Program-made: the position numbers and the translations under genes | Source: Sphingomonas sp. SUN039 | GTDB lineage: Bacteria > Pseudomonadota > Alphaproteobacteria > Sphingomonadales > Sphingomonadaceae | Direction: 5' to 3' | DNA: 64,000 bases | Assembly (NCBI RefSeq): GCF_024758725.1 | Contig: NZ_CP096972.1 | Span: 62,001-126,000 of the forward strand | Notes under the pieces: generated by a model | Told to the model about the DNA's origin: nothing | Database searches by the model: none | The model's input: only the letters and a program-made list of their open reading frames with translations | Shown here: in pieces, positions 27,217 through 35,032 of the stretch | Layout: each line of letters opens with the position of its first letter | How positions within the stretch are numbered: position 1 is the stretch's first letter

Positions 27217-28041
27217 CTATTCTGGCTTAGCGCGGCGCATCATGACGCTGAGATCGACCTGGCCGGTTGCCACACCGCCCATAAAGCCCCCGTCCACGGG
27301 AAAAACGACGCCGTTGACGATGCTCGCCAGTGCGCTGTTGAGCAGCACCAGCCCGCCCGCCTGTTCCTCCGGCGTCGAATAACGGCCCATCGGTTCAGCG
27401 GCGGCATCGACGACGTCCTTGCCCGATGCCGCGTGGAAGGCCGCCATCATCGGCGTTTGCGTCGGCGAGGGCAGCGTGCAGTTGATCCGGATGCCCTGTT
27501 TGATGAGCTTCGCACCCATGAACTGCGTCCAGACGATGATGTTCTCTTTCGAGAAGGCATAGCCATTGTCGACCGTCGCCATATTCGCTTCGCACCACGC
27601 GACCGCCGCGTCGAAACCCTGCGTTGCGATGATTTCCATGCTCGTCGGGATACGGCGGCTCCAGCCGAGCCCGCCCGTGGACGCAATGCTGGCAATCGCG
27701 CCGCCCCGGCCCATCAACGGCAGTACCGCTTCGGTCAAATGCCGCGTGCCGATGAAATTAACCTTCATCACGTCCATCGCCGGGAAGGATTGCGGCAGGC
27801 CCGCGCAGTTGAACAGCGCATCGACCTTGCCACCGATGGCCGCAACGCCCGCATCGATTGACTCGGGGTCGCGCAGATCGACGGTGTTGAAAGAGGCGAG
27901 CGGCAGCGCGCAGGGCTTGAAGTCGAGTCCGTGAACCTCGGCACCCAGATCGAGCAACAATTTGGCGGTCGCTTCGCCCATCCCCGAAAAGCAGCCGCTG
28001 ACGATGACGCGTTTGCCTTTATATCCCAAAACGTCGGTCAT
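27217..28041 (-). CDS. Short-chain dehydrogenase, 3-alpha-HSD/carbonyl-reductase-like
   Basis: This 274-residue SDR has motif VSGCFSGMGEATAKLLLDLG with D in the HGLDFK segment (NAD preference), NCAGLP in place of NNAG, and catalytic NGYAFSKEN. The replacement of TGxxxGxG by SGCFSGMG and the short D-L-R loop resemble the 3-alpha-hydroxysteroid dehydrogenase/carbonyl reductase branch. ATG at 28041 was chosen because GGAGACGGTG precedes it directly; the longer frame has no ribosome site. It is the first gene of the operon with the fused dehydrogenase and hydratase. It is divergent from the DUF35 gene across 142 bp. Confidence 0.85.
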   Translation of the reverse strand: MTDVLGYKGKRVIVSGCFSGMGEATAKLLLDLGAEVHGLDFKPCALPLASFNTVDLRDPESIDAGVAAIGGKVDALFNCAGLPQSFPAMDVMKVNFIGTRHLTEAVLPLMGRGGAIASIASTGGLGWSRRIPTSMEIIATQGFDAAVAWCEANMATVDNGYAFSKENIIVWTQFMGAKLIKQGIRINCTLPSPTQTPMMAAFHAASGKDVVDAAAEPMGRYSTPEEQAGGLVLLNSALASIVNGVVFPVDGGFMGGVATGQVDLSVMMRRAKPE

Positions 28042-28183
28042 CACCGTCTCCGCCAAGCTGTCTCGTGCCTGTTCTAGATAAGAGAACGGCGGACCGATCA
28101 ACTGCCGCGCGCCCTAATCGTCGCGGCGATACGGCGGGCGCGCCTCCTTGCCATCGCGTATCCCCTGCGCGACAGCTTGGCGT

Positions 28184-28588
28184 ATGACATGGCAACGCTC
28201 GCGCATCCGGCTGGACCGTGACAATCGCGCCTTCTGGACCGGCGGTGCCGAAGGCAAGCTCAACATCGTCCGGTGCGACGATTGCGGGCAGTTCACCCAT
28301 CCGCCGCGCGAAATCTGCCGCCATTGCCAGTCGGAAAATGTCGCGCCGCATGCCGTCGCGGGGACGGGTGCGGTCGATACCTATACGGTCAACTACCAGG
28401 CGTGGGCCAAGGACATGGAGGTGCCCTTCGTCATTGCTCGGGTGCGGCTCGACGATGTGCCGGGCGTCTATCTGACGACAAACATCGTCAACTGCCCGGT
28501 CGATGCGGTCGATATCGACGATCGGGTGAAGGTCGTGTTCGAGGAGCAGGACGGCATCTGGTATCCACTGTTCGAGAAGGTCGCCTGA
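28184..28588 (+). CDS. DUF35 OB-fold acyl-CoA-associated protein with zinc ribbon
   Basis: This 134-residue protein has a rubredoxin-like zinc ribbon (C31-DD-C34 ... C45-RH-C48) followed by a DUF35 OB fold. Members bind CoA thioesters and partner thiolase-like enzymes; the C-terminal domain of ChsH2 in steroid side-chain degradation is the best known example, where it is needed for the Ltp2 aldolase. Here the gene shares one base with the next start (TGATG), and the next gene encodes a thiolase-like protein. That is the same pairing. ATG at 28184 gives the family's normal N-terminus. Confidence 0.9.
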   Translation: MTWQRSRIRLDRDNRAFWTGGAEGKLNIVRCDDCGQFTHPPREICRHCQSENVAPHAVAGTGAVDTYTVNYQAWAKDMEVPFVIARVRLDDVPGVYLTTNIVNCPVDAVDIDDRVKVVFEEQDGIWYPLFEKVA

Positions 28589-29748
28589 TGGCGGGCGAGG
28601 CCTATATCACCGGCATCGGCATGTCGGAGGTAGGCGTGCGGCTGACCCGCTCGGCCATCGGCTTGACCGTCGACGCGGTGAAGGAAGCCATCGCCGACGC
28701 CGGGCTGACGCTCGACCAGATCGATGGCGTCTCGACCTATCCGGGCAAGATGCAAGCGTTCCTCGGCTTCTCGCCGATCAGCACCGACGATCTGATCGAA
28801 GTGCTCGGTTTGAAGACGCGCTGGCACGCCGGGACCGGCGAGGCGACAGCGCAACTCGGGGCAATTACCGACGCGGCGAGCGCGGTGAAGGCGGGCCTCG
28901 CACGGCATGTCATTTGTTTCCGCACCGTATACGAGGCAGCGGCGCTGGCGCGGCCCGACGAATACCCGCCGATGCAGCGCCGCAACGACATCACCGGCGG
29001 CTCGCAATGGGTGTCGCCGTTCGGCGCGTTCTCGGCTGCCTGCTGGACCGCGCAATTCGCGACGCGCCACATGAAGCGCTACGGCCTGACGCGCGAACAG
29101 CTCGCGCAGGTCGCGCTCAACGATCACCGCAACGCCGCGCTCAACCCGCGCGCTATCGTCCGCGAGCCGCTGACGATGGACAAATACATGTCCGCGCGGA
29201 TGATTACGACGCCGTTCTGTCTTTACGATTGCGACCGCTTCACCGATGCGTCGACGGTGGTGATCGTGTCGGCGGGCGATGCACTCGACGAGGTCAAGTC
29301 GCAGCCGATCCGCATCGCCGCCTCGGCCGGGTCGCTCGAACGCTACAGCTGGGATCAGGCCGAATGGGCGAGCGCCTATCCGACCGGGCGCGATCTGTGG
29401 AAGAACACCGATTATTCTGTGAAGGACGTCGATACCGTCCAGTTCTATGACGGCTTCGCTTTCCAGCCGATCACTTGGCTCGAGGGCCTCGGCTTCTGCG
29501 AGGTCGGTGAGGGCGGGCGTTTCATCGAGGGCGGCACGCGCATCGCCCGCGACGGCGAATTGCCGATGAATACCGGCGGCGGGCAATTGGGTTGGGGTCG
29601 TCTGCACGGCTTCGGCTTCGCCTTCGAAAGCGTAGTGCAATTGCGCGGGGACGGCGGGGCACGCCAGATCGCTGGCGACCCCAAGGTTGCAGTCGCGACG
29701 TCGGGCGGCGGGCCGATGGCGGCGGCGCTGCTGCTCGCGAAGGACTGA
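28588..29748 (+). CDS. Thiolase-like (Ltp2/SCP2-type) protein, probable aldolase or degenerate thiolase
   Basis: This 386-residue protein has the thiolase fold (AYITGIGMSEVGVRLTRSAIGL..., then VQFYDGFAFQPITWLEGLG and MNTGGGQLGWGRLHGFGF). The usual nucleophilic cysteine is not apparent in the GEATAQLGAI region, and the GHPxGATG motif is replaced by WGRLHGFGF. The protein therefore probably does not perform ordinary thiolysis. This matches Ltp2-type enzymes that cleave CoA thioesters by retro-aldol chemistry with a DUF35 partner. Its DUF35 partner is encoded directly upstream. Assignment as an aldolase is an inference from pairing and missing residues. Confidence 0.82.
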   Translation: MAGEAYITGIGMSEVGVRLTRSAIGLTVDAVKEAIADAGLTLDQIDGVSTYPGKMQAFLGFSPISTDDLIEVLGLKTRWHAGTGEATAQLGAITDAASAVKAGLARHVICFRTVYEAAALARPDEYPPMQRRNDITGGSQWVSPFGAFSAACWTAQFATRHMKRYGLTREQLAQVALNDHRNAALNPRAIVREPLTMDKYMSARMITTPFCLYDCDRFTDASTVVIVSAGDALDEVKSQPIRIAASAGSLERYSWDQAEWASAYPTGRDLWKNTDYSVKDVDTVQFYDGFAFQPITWLEGLGFCEVGEGGRFIEGGTRIARDGELPMNTGGGQLGWGRLHGFGFAFESVVQLRGDGGARQIAGDPKVAVATSGGGPMAAALLLAKD

Positions 29749-29750
29749 AC

Positions 29751-30461
29751 TTGAGCACCGGTTTTCGCCGCCGGTTTCGCATTACCCCGCGCGCTGACAG
29801 TGTGACGGCGGCGGTCGAGGACGATTTTCACTGTATGGCAGTGACGCTGGCACATGACGGTACCACCATCGCGAGTGTCGATGCGGTCATGGACCGCTGG
29901 CCCTGGACGACCTGCCCAGGCGCAACGACGGAACTGGCGAAGACCTTCACCGGAACCGCGCTGGCCGAGGTCGCGAGGCGCGGCCTGAAGAACTCGAACT
30001 GCACCCATCTCTACGACCTCGCGGTGTTCGCTGCCGCACACGCTAGGGAGGCCGATGCGACCATTTACGACGTGTTCGTCGGCGACAAGGTCGCGGGGCG
30101 CAAGCACTGCGAAATCCGCCGTAATGACGCGGTCGTTCTCGACTGGGCGATGGAGCACGACGTTCTCGTTACGCCTGAAACGCTTGCCGGAACGCATGTG
30201 ATGCAACTGCGCGACTGGATCGCGTCGCTCGATCCGGCCACGCGAGAGGCGGCGCGTGTCCTGCAATGGGCGTCGCTGATCGCACACGGTCGCGATATCC
30301 CGCTCGCCGATCAGTCCGACGCAACGCGGATGCCGCCCAATTGCTTCACCTTCCAGCCCGACCGGGCCAAACGCGCGCAGCGGACCGGTGAGATTGTCGA
30401 TTTCAGCGACAGCGCACGCCGCCCGCTCGACCATTTCGACGGGCGGCGGTTCGCGCGTTAG
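29751..30461 (+). CDS. DUF2889 protein
   Basis: This 236-residue protein belongs to DUF2889, a family of unknown role that recurs in catabolic clusters for cyclic compounds. The domain is recognisable from FRRRFRITPRADSV, EDDFHCMAVTLAHDG and DRWPWTTCPGATTELAKTFTG, then cysteines in NSNCTHLYDLAV. The start is TTG at 29751, with AAGGA six bases before it; no ATG would retain the N-terminal family motif. It begins 2 bp after the thiolase-like stop. Its stop overlaps that of the convergent amidohydrolase by four bases. Confidence 0.8.
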   Translation: MSTGFRRRFRITPRADSVTAAVEDDFHCMAVTLAHDGTTIASVDAVMDRWPWTTCPGATTELAKTFTGTALAEVARRGLKNSNCTHLYDLAVFAAAHAREADATIYDVFVGDKVAGRKHCEIRRNDAVVLDWAMEHDVLVTPETLAGTHVMQLRDWIASLDPATREAARVLQWASLIAHGRDIPLADQSDATRMPPNCFTFQPDRAKRAQRTGEIVDFSDSARRPLDHFDGRRFAR

Positions 30462-31726
30462 AAGGGCAGATTGTACAGCGCGACCGCATTGTCCTGTAGC
30501 ACCTTCTTCTTCACCTCGTACGAATAGCCGCCGAGCACATCGACGATGTGTGCCTGCACGCCCGGGTAGAGCGAGGTCGGATGCGGGAAGTCGGTTTCGA
30601 ACATGACCTTATCGACACCGATCTCCTCGAGAAGCAGCTTGGGTCCAGCACTTTCGAACCAGAAGGTGCACCAGAAATGGTCTCGGAAATACTCCTTTGG
30701 GCGGCGTGAGAGGCTCGCCTTGCTGCTTGGCATCATCTCCCGGAACTGGTGCTCCAGCGCCTCGACCGCGAAGGGCACCCAGCCCATGCCGCTTTCGATC
30801 AGGCCGATCTTGAGGTTCGGATGGCGGTCGAGCCGTCCCGACACCATCCAGTTACCCAGCGTCGCGGCATTGCCGATGCTGAACATCGTCGCCACCACCG
30901 CCAGCGTCTGTTCGAAGCCGAAGCCCTCCCAGGTGATCGTGTTGGGATCTACGCCCGAATTGAGATGGAAGTTGATCGGCGTGCCGGTGTCCGAACACAT
31001 TTCGAGGAACGGCGTCCAGTAATCGCTGAGGAAGCTCGGCACGCCAACGCGCTCGGGCGTGTCGGGCAGAACGAAGCCCTTGATCCCGTTGTCGATGCAG
31101 CGCCGTGCCTCGCGGTTGAGCGCTTCCTGGCTCCAGAAGGGTAGGTGCCCCATGTTGAAGATGCGCTGGTTCGAAACCTGCTGAAATTCCATCGATGCGT
31201 CGTTGTAGATGCGGATGATCGTCTCGGCGAGTTCGGGATCGCCGAGGGACATCAGCGACCCCGCCTGGGTTACGCCGCTATTCTGATAGCAGACCTGGGC
31301 ATAGACGCCCATGTCATCCATCGCCTGCAGCCGCTCCTTCATCAAATGGCCGCCGGGGTGCGCCTGTTCGAGTTTGGGGAAGGCAAGTCGGCCGAGCAGC
31401 TTGTTGTTGTCCTTGCGGATGACATTGCCGCCCATCGACCCGAAGTTGCGGTCGCCGACATACCAGCGCTCGACCCCATCATTGTCGAGCTTCACATAGG
31501 GCACCTTGTCTTTGTAGCGCGCGGGCGCGCGGCTGGTGAACAGATCGGGTGCTTCGGTGATGTGGGTGTCGGTATCGACGATCTTGATCCCCGCCAGCGA
31601 CGGGTCGAGACCGCCTGACTGGGTCGCGTAATCGACCTCGCGGATCACGCCGCCTTCGGTGTATCCTTCGGCCGACCAGTATTTCTTCGCGGCCTGCGCC
31701 ATTTCGGCGGCATCGGTTTCAGCCAT
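30458..31726 (-). CDS. Amidohydrolase-2 family metal-dependent hydrolase
   Basis: This 422-residue protein has the ACMSD/LigY-like amidohydrolase-2 fold. The N-terminal metal motif is degenerate-looking but present as DTDTHITEAPDLF. The C-terminal FETDFPHPTSLYP contains the characteristic D-(F/Y)-P-H. The middle segment INFHLNSGVD supplies another histidine. Enzymes of this family decarboxylate or hydrolyse ring-cleavage products, often with zinc. The ATG is preceded by GGAGAGCAATC. The gene follows the IclR regulator by 31 bp on the same strand, so the regulator and enzyme are probably cotranscribed. Confidence 0.85.
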   Translation of the reverse strand: MAETDAAEMAQAAKKYWSAEGYTEGGVIREVDYATQSGGLDPSLAGIKIVDTDTHITEAPDLFTSRAPARYKDKVPYVKLDNDGVERWYVGDRNFGSMGGNVIRKDNNKLLGRLAFPKLEQAHPGGHLMKERLQAMDDMGVYAQVCYQNSGVTQAGSLMSLGDPELAETIIRIYNDASMEFQQVSNQRIFNMGHLPFWSQEALNREARRCIDNGIKGFVLPDTPERVGVPSFLSDYWTPFLEMCSDTGTPINFHLNSGVDPNTITWEGFGFEQTLAVVATMFSIGNAATLGNWMVSGRLDRHPNLKIGLIESGMGWVPFAVEALEHQFREMMPSSKASLSRRPKEYFRDHFWCTFWFESAGPKLLLEEIGVDKVMFETDFPHPTSLYPGVQAHIVDVLGGYSYEVKKKVLQDNAVALYNLPF

Positions 31727-31757
31727 GATTGCTCTCCGTTCGCGATTTCGGGCGGGT

Positions 31758-32564
31758 TCAGGCGGCGTGGAACAGCGGCTGGACCATGGCAACGGGGGCG
31801 GTGTCGCCCTCGGCCGAACGCCCGACTGCATCGGACAGGCTGTGGAGCAATGCCGAGGCATCGATGGCAGCCGAGGGCTCATACACAAGGCCGATCGCCA
31901 GCGGCTGGTTCTCGGGCTGGTCGGGGAGCAGTACGGCAGTGATATCGGCAATCGAACCGAACCCGGCAACGCCGCTGGCATGCCCATGGTCGCGGCACTG
32001 CTGGACGATGGCCGACATTTCCGAGGTCGAGAACTTCCGTTCCGGCGAAGCCTCGGCGTTGAGGCGACGGATCATCCCTTCGCGGCGCGGCGCGGCGACG
32101 GTCGAAAGGAGCAACCAGCCGATGGCGCTGTCCGACAGATGTTCCTGCTGGCCGCCGCAGAAGCCGGCGGGACCGGAGGTCCGCAGTGGGCGCTTGCCGG
32201 CACGCCAGTTGAAGATCTGCGCCTTCAGCCCGACCATACCGAACACGGCAACGCCGAGTCCTGTCTGTGCCGACAGGCGGTCGATCAGGCCGGTCAGGCG
32301 ACCGTCGCGGACCATACCGGGCTGCACCGCCGTGCCGAGCATCGCGGCCCGCGGCGTCGGCGCATAGGAGCGGGAACAGGGATTTTTGTAGAGCAGCCCG
32401 AGATCGACCAGGCTGGAGAGAAGTTCGGAGGTGCTCGACTGCGGGCGGTTGAAGCGGCGGACGATGTCCATCACCGTGGCCTCGGGATGCTCCTCGTCAA
32501 AGAATTCGAGCACTTCGATTACGCGCTTGGCAATTTTTGCCTTGTTCGACTCGACTGACGCCAC
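31758..32564 (-). CDS. IclR-type transcriptional regulator
   Basis: This 268-residue regulator has an N-terminal winged helix (RVIEVLEFFDEEHPEATVMD, IVRRFNRPQSSTSELLSSLVDLGLL) and a GAF-like effector domain behind it. The GTG at 32564 was chosen because a strong GAGGAG ribosome site stands seven bases upstream; the longer open frame lacks one. A perfect dyad at 32592-32609 lies just upstream of the start and is a likely autoregulatory operator. IclR proteins commonly control aromatic and acyl-CoA catabolic genes, which fits both neighbours. Confidence 0.85.
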   Translation of the reverse strand: MASVESNKAKIAKRVIEVLEFFDEEHPEATVMDIVRRFNRPQSSTSELLSSLVDLGLLYKNPCSRSYAPTPRAAMLGTAVQPGMVRDGRLTGLIDRLSAQTGLGVAVFGMVGLKAQIFNWRAGKRPLRTSGPAGFCGGQQEHLSDSAIGWLLLSTVAAPRREGMIRRLNAEASPERKFSTSEMSAIVQQCRDHGHASGVAGFGSIADITAVLLPDQPENQPLAIGLVYEPSAAIDASALLHSLSDAVGRSAEGDTAPVAMVQPLFHAA

Positions 32565-32591
32565 GGTCCTTCTCCTCTCGCTCTTTTTTAT

Positions 32592-32609
32592 ATGAACAGG
32601 GTTGTTCAT
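32592..32609. promoter_or_regulatory. Perfect dyad ATGAACA-GGGT-TGTTCAT, candidate IclR operator
   Basis: Two 7-bp arms separated by four bases lie 28 bp upstream of the IclR GTG start. Position and symmetry fit a dimer-binding site for self-control. The core half-site GAACA/TGTTC is similar to that of the dyad at 7867-7881. Confidence 0.5.
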
Positions 32610-32633
32610 TAAGCGACGGGGGTCTGTCAAACG

Positions 32634-32656
32634 AAAAATGACATCATGTCGTTTTT
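32634..32656. promoter_or_regulatory. A/T-flanked palindrome between ligase and IclR gene
   Basis: The core GACATCATGTC is a perfect odd palindrome flanked by AAAAA on the left and TTTTT on the right, with one mismatched pair between. It stands 18 bp after the ligase stop, so it may act as a terminator for that gene. As a hairpin the loop would be short, and an operator role is equally possible. Confidence 0.4.
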
Positions 32657-32674
32657 ACACGGTCTTTCGATCTT

Positions 32675-34153
32675 TCAGGCACGGACTATCTTGTCGGACT
32701 CGAACAGGCGGCGGACAGCGGGCCGGTCGATCTTCAGCGATGGCGTGCGCGGAATATCTTCGAAAAACAGATACTTGGTCGGGATATGGGGCGCGAGCAG
32801 ATGACGACGCAAATGCGAGTCGAGCGAGTCGATGGCGGGAGTCGCGACTCCGGGTTTCAGGCGCAGCGCCGCAACCGGGACCTGTCCCAGACGCGCATCG
32901 GCGATGCCGGTGACGGCGGCTTCGGCGACATCGGGATGCAGCATCAGCGCGCGTTCGACCGACTCGGGCAGCACCTTGAAACCGCCGCGCATGATCGCCC
33001 CGTCGGCGCGCCCGTGGATGTACAGAAAGCCGTCGGTATCGATCCGCGCGATGTCCGACGTACGGATCCAGTCGGCTCCGAGTCGCGGCGAGACGACTTC
33101 GAGCAGACCCTCCCGACCGGCGGCAAGGACGATGCCGCTATACGGATCGACGATCCGCAGCTGTGCCCCGGGCATCGCGCGCCCGACGGTTCCGAGCTTG
33201 CGGCGTCCCCATTCCGCGTGAAGGTCCAGCGTCATCGCCGCGACCGGCCCGGCAAATTCGGTTGCGCCATAGGAGATGAGGATCGGGATGCCGTAGCGAT
33301 CCTCGAAAGCCGCCTGCACTACGGGGTCGAGCGGCGCGGCGCCGACGCCCAGCACCCGCAGCGACGACAGGTCGTCAACGGGCACATCCGCATCGATCAC
33401 CTGCTGCACGAACGACGGCGGCAGACCCGAATGGGTCGGTCGGTATTGCTTCACATAAGTGTGCCAATCCGCCAGCGCGAAGCGTTCGAGCAGGACGATG
33501 CGCTGCCCGCGCAGCAGCATCGGCAACGTCGAATACAGACCGGTGATGTTGCCGAGCGGGAAATACAGCAGGAACGGCGGCAGCGTTTCGGGATTGTTTC
33601 CCTGTTGCCGCGCGAGCGCACTGTCGACGAAATGCCGTTCGATCAGCGCATAGGGGATCGCGAACTGCTTGGGTGGACCGGTGGTGCCGCTGGTCAGGAT
33701 TTCGATCTGTGGCGGGCCGGACGGTGCCGTGGATCGCCCCTTCGGGCCAGACTCGGGTGCCGCACGCGCGCCCATGCCGTCGAGGATGATGGCCGGTATC
33801 CCTAGCGCGTCAAGCTCGGGGGCGAAGTCTTGCGCCTCGACGATGAGCGCCGCCGGTTGCAACCGTGCGACGTCGCGGGCCATGCCAGCGCCCGACTGGA
33901 ACGCATAGACCATGCGGATCGTGCGTCCGTCCGCGATGAGCGCGAGCAGGGCAGCAAGCGCGGCGGGGCGATTGCGCGGGATAAAGGCGACCGGCGCGCC
34001 GGGGCCGATTCCGCTGGCGACGAGCAACGCATGGACTTCGCCCGCCACGCGCGCGAGATCGCCCCAGCCGTACCAATCCCCGCCGAATTCGATCGCCGGA
34101 CGGGCGGGATCACGTGCCAGTGCGTCGGTGCTCAGTTGCTGCAGACTGGTCAA
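32675..34153 (-). CDS. Acyl-CoA ligase (AMP-dependent synthetase family)
   Basis: This 492-residue adenylate-forming enzyme has TSGTTGPPKQFAIP (phosphate loop), ISYGATEFAGPVA, and TSDIARIDTDGFLYIHGRADG with GGFKVLPESVERAL. The C-terminal lysine is in TPSLKIDRPAV. It would make a CoA thioester from a carboxylic acid. The only start consistent with family length is TTG at 34153, with AAGGA nine bases upstream, since no ATG or GTG lies close. It is divergent from the crotonase gene with only 42 bp between starts. Confidence 0.83.
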   Translation of the reverse strand: MTSLQQLSTDALARDPARPAIEFGGDWYGWGDLARVAGEVHALLVASGIGPGAPVAFIPRNRPAALAALLALIADGRTIRMVYAFQSGAGMARDVARLQPAALIVEAQDFAPELDALGIPAIILDGMGARAAPESGPKGRSTAPSGPPQIEILTSGTTGPPKQFAIPYALIERHFVDSALARQQGNNPETLPPFLLYFPLGNITGLYSTLPMLLRGQRIVLLERFALADWHTYVKQYRPTHSGLPPSFVQQVIDADVPVDDLSSLRVLGVGAAPLDPVVQAAFEDRYGIPILISYGATEFAGPVAAMTLDLHAEWGRRKLGTVGRAMPGAQLRIVDPYSGIVLAAGREGLLEVVSPRLGADWIRTSDIARIDTDGFLYIHGRADGAIMRGGFKVLPESVERALMLHPDVAEAAVTGIADARLGQVPVAALRLKPGVATPAIDSLDSHLRRHLLAPHIPTKYLFFEDIPRTPSLKIDRPAVRRLFESDKIVRA

Positions 34154-34195
34154 TCGGACAGTTCCTTCGGACGTATTCGGGAGTAAGTCGCGGTG

Positions 34196-35032
34196 ATGCG
34201 GCCCGATAGCCTTTCCGACGATCCCGCTCTCCTCGCCGCGCCGCCGATATCGGCAGACGCCGTGCGCGCCGGGATGGCGGCGCAACCGGCGGCGGCGCGC
34301 GCGCTGCTCGATCTGCTGGCCATGATCGATCTCGATGATGCGATGCACGGGCTGGAGCAGGAATCGCTTGAATATGGCCGGCTGCAGGGAAGCGACGCGC
34401 ACGGGCGTTGGCTGGCACAGCGCATACCGGCTGCTGTGTACCGCGAACCCGGGCGCGTCCGGATCGAACGAATTGGCAATGTCATCGACATCGTCCTCGA
34501 CCGACCGTGGGCGCTCAATGCTATCGATCGCCCGATGCGCGATGCGTTGCATGAGGGGTTCACCGTTGCCGCGCTCGATCCGGAAGTGATGGCGGTCCGC
34601 TTGCGCGGTGCGGGGCGGGCGTTCTGTATAGGGGGGGACCTCGACGAATTCGGCACGACCCGCGATCCGGCGGTGGCCCATGCGATCCGGATGGAGACAC
34701 TTCCCGCGCATGCCATCGTCCGATGCGGCGGGAAGTTCACGGCGCATGTGCAGGGCGGCTGCGTCGGCGCCGGGCTCGAGATGGCGGCGTTCGCGCATCG
34801 CTTCACGGCGACAGCCGATGCCTGGTTCCAGCTCCCCGAACTGGCGATGGGGCTGATCCCCGGCGCAGGCGGGTGCGTGTCGGTGCCGCGCCGCATCGGG
34901 CGCGCGCGGACGGCGGCGATGATCCTGTCGGGCAAGCGGATCGGTGCGCGCACGGCGTTAGCCTGGGGCCTGATCGACGCGATCATGGACGATGTTCCCG
35001 TCGATCATGGTCAGGCGGACATCGGCGGCTGA
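34196..35032 (+). CDS. Enoyl-CoA hydratase/isomerase family protein
   Basis: This 278-residue crotonase-fold protein has an unusual N-terminal extension of about 95 residues before the core begins at VIDIVLDRPWALNAIDRPMRDAL. The oxyanion-hole segments are CIGGDLDEFGTT and CVGAGLEMAAFAHRF, and PELAMGLIPGAGGCV retains a hydratase-like glutamate. ATG at 34196 follows a GTG one codon earlier; either may be used. The last 75 bp overlap, in convergent orientation, the coding end of the amidohydrolase gene on the other strand. The extension may act as a helical oligomerisation segment. Confidence 0.8.
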   Translation: MRPDSLSDDPALLAAPPISADAVRAGMAAQPAAARALLDLLAMIDLDDAMHGLEQESLEYGRLQGSDAHGRWLAQRIPAAVYREPGRVRIERIGNVIDIVLDRPWALNAIDRPMRDALHEGFTVAALDPEVMAVRLRGAGRAFCIGGDLDEFGTTRDPAVAHAIRMETLPAHAIVRCGGKFTAHVQGGCVGAGLEMAAFAHRFTATADAWFQLPELAMGLIPGAGGCVSVPRRIGRARTAAMILSGKRIGARTALAWGLIDAIMDDVPVDHGQADIGG

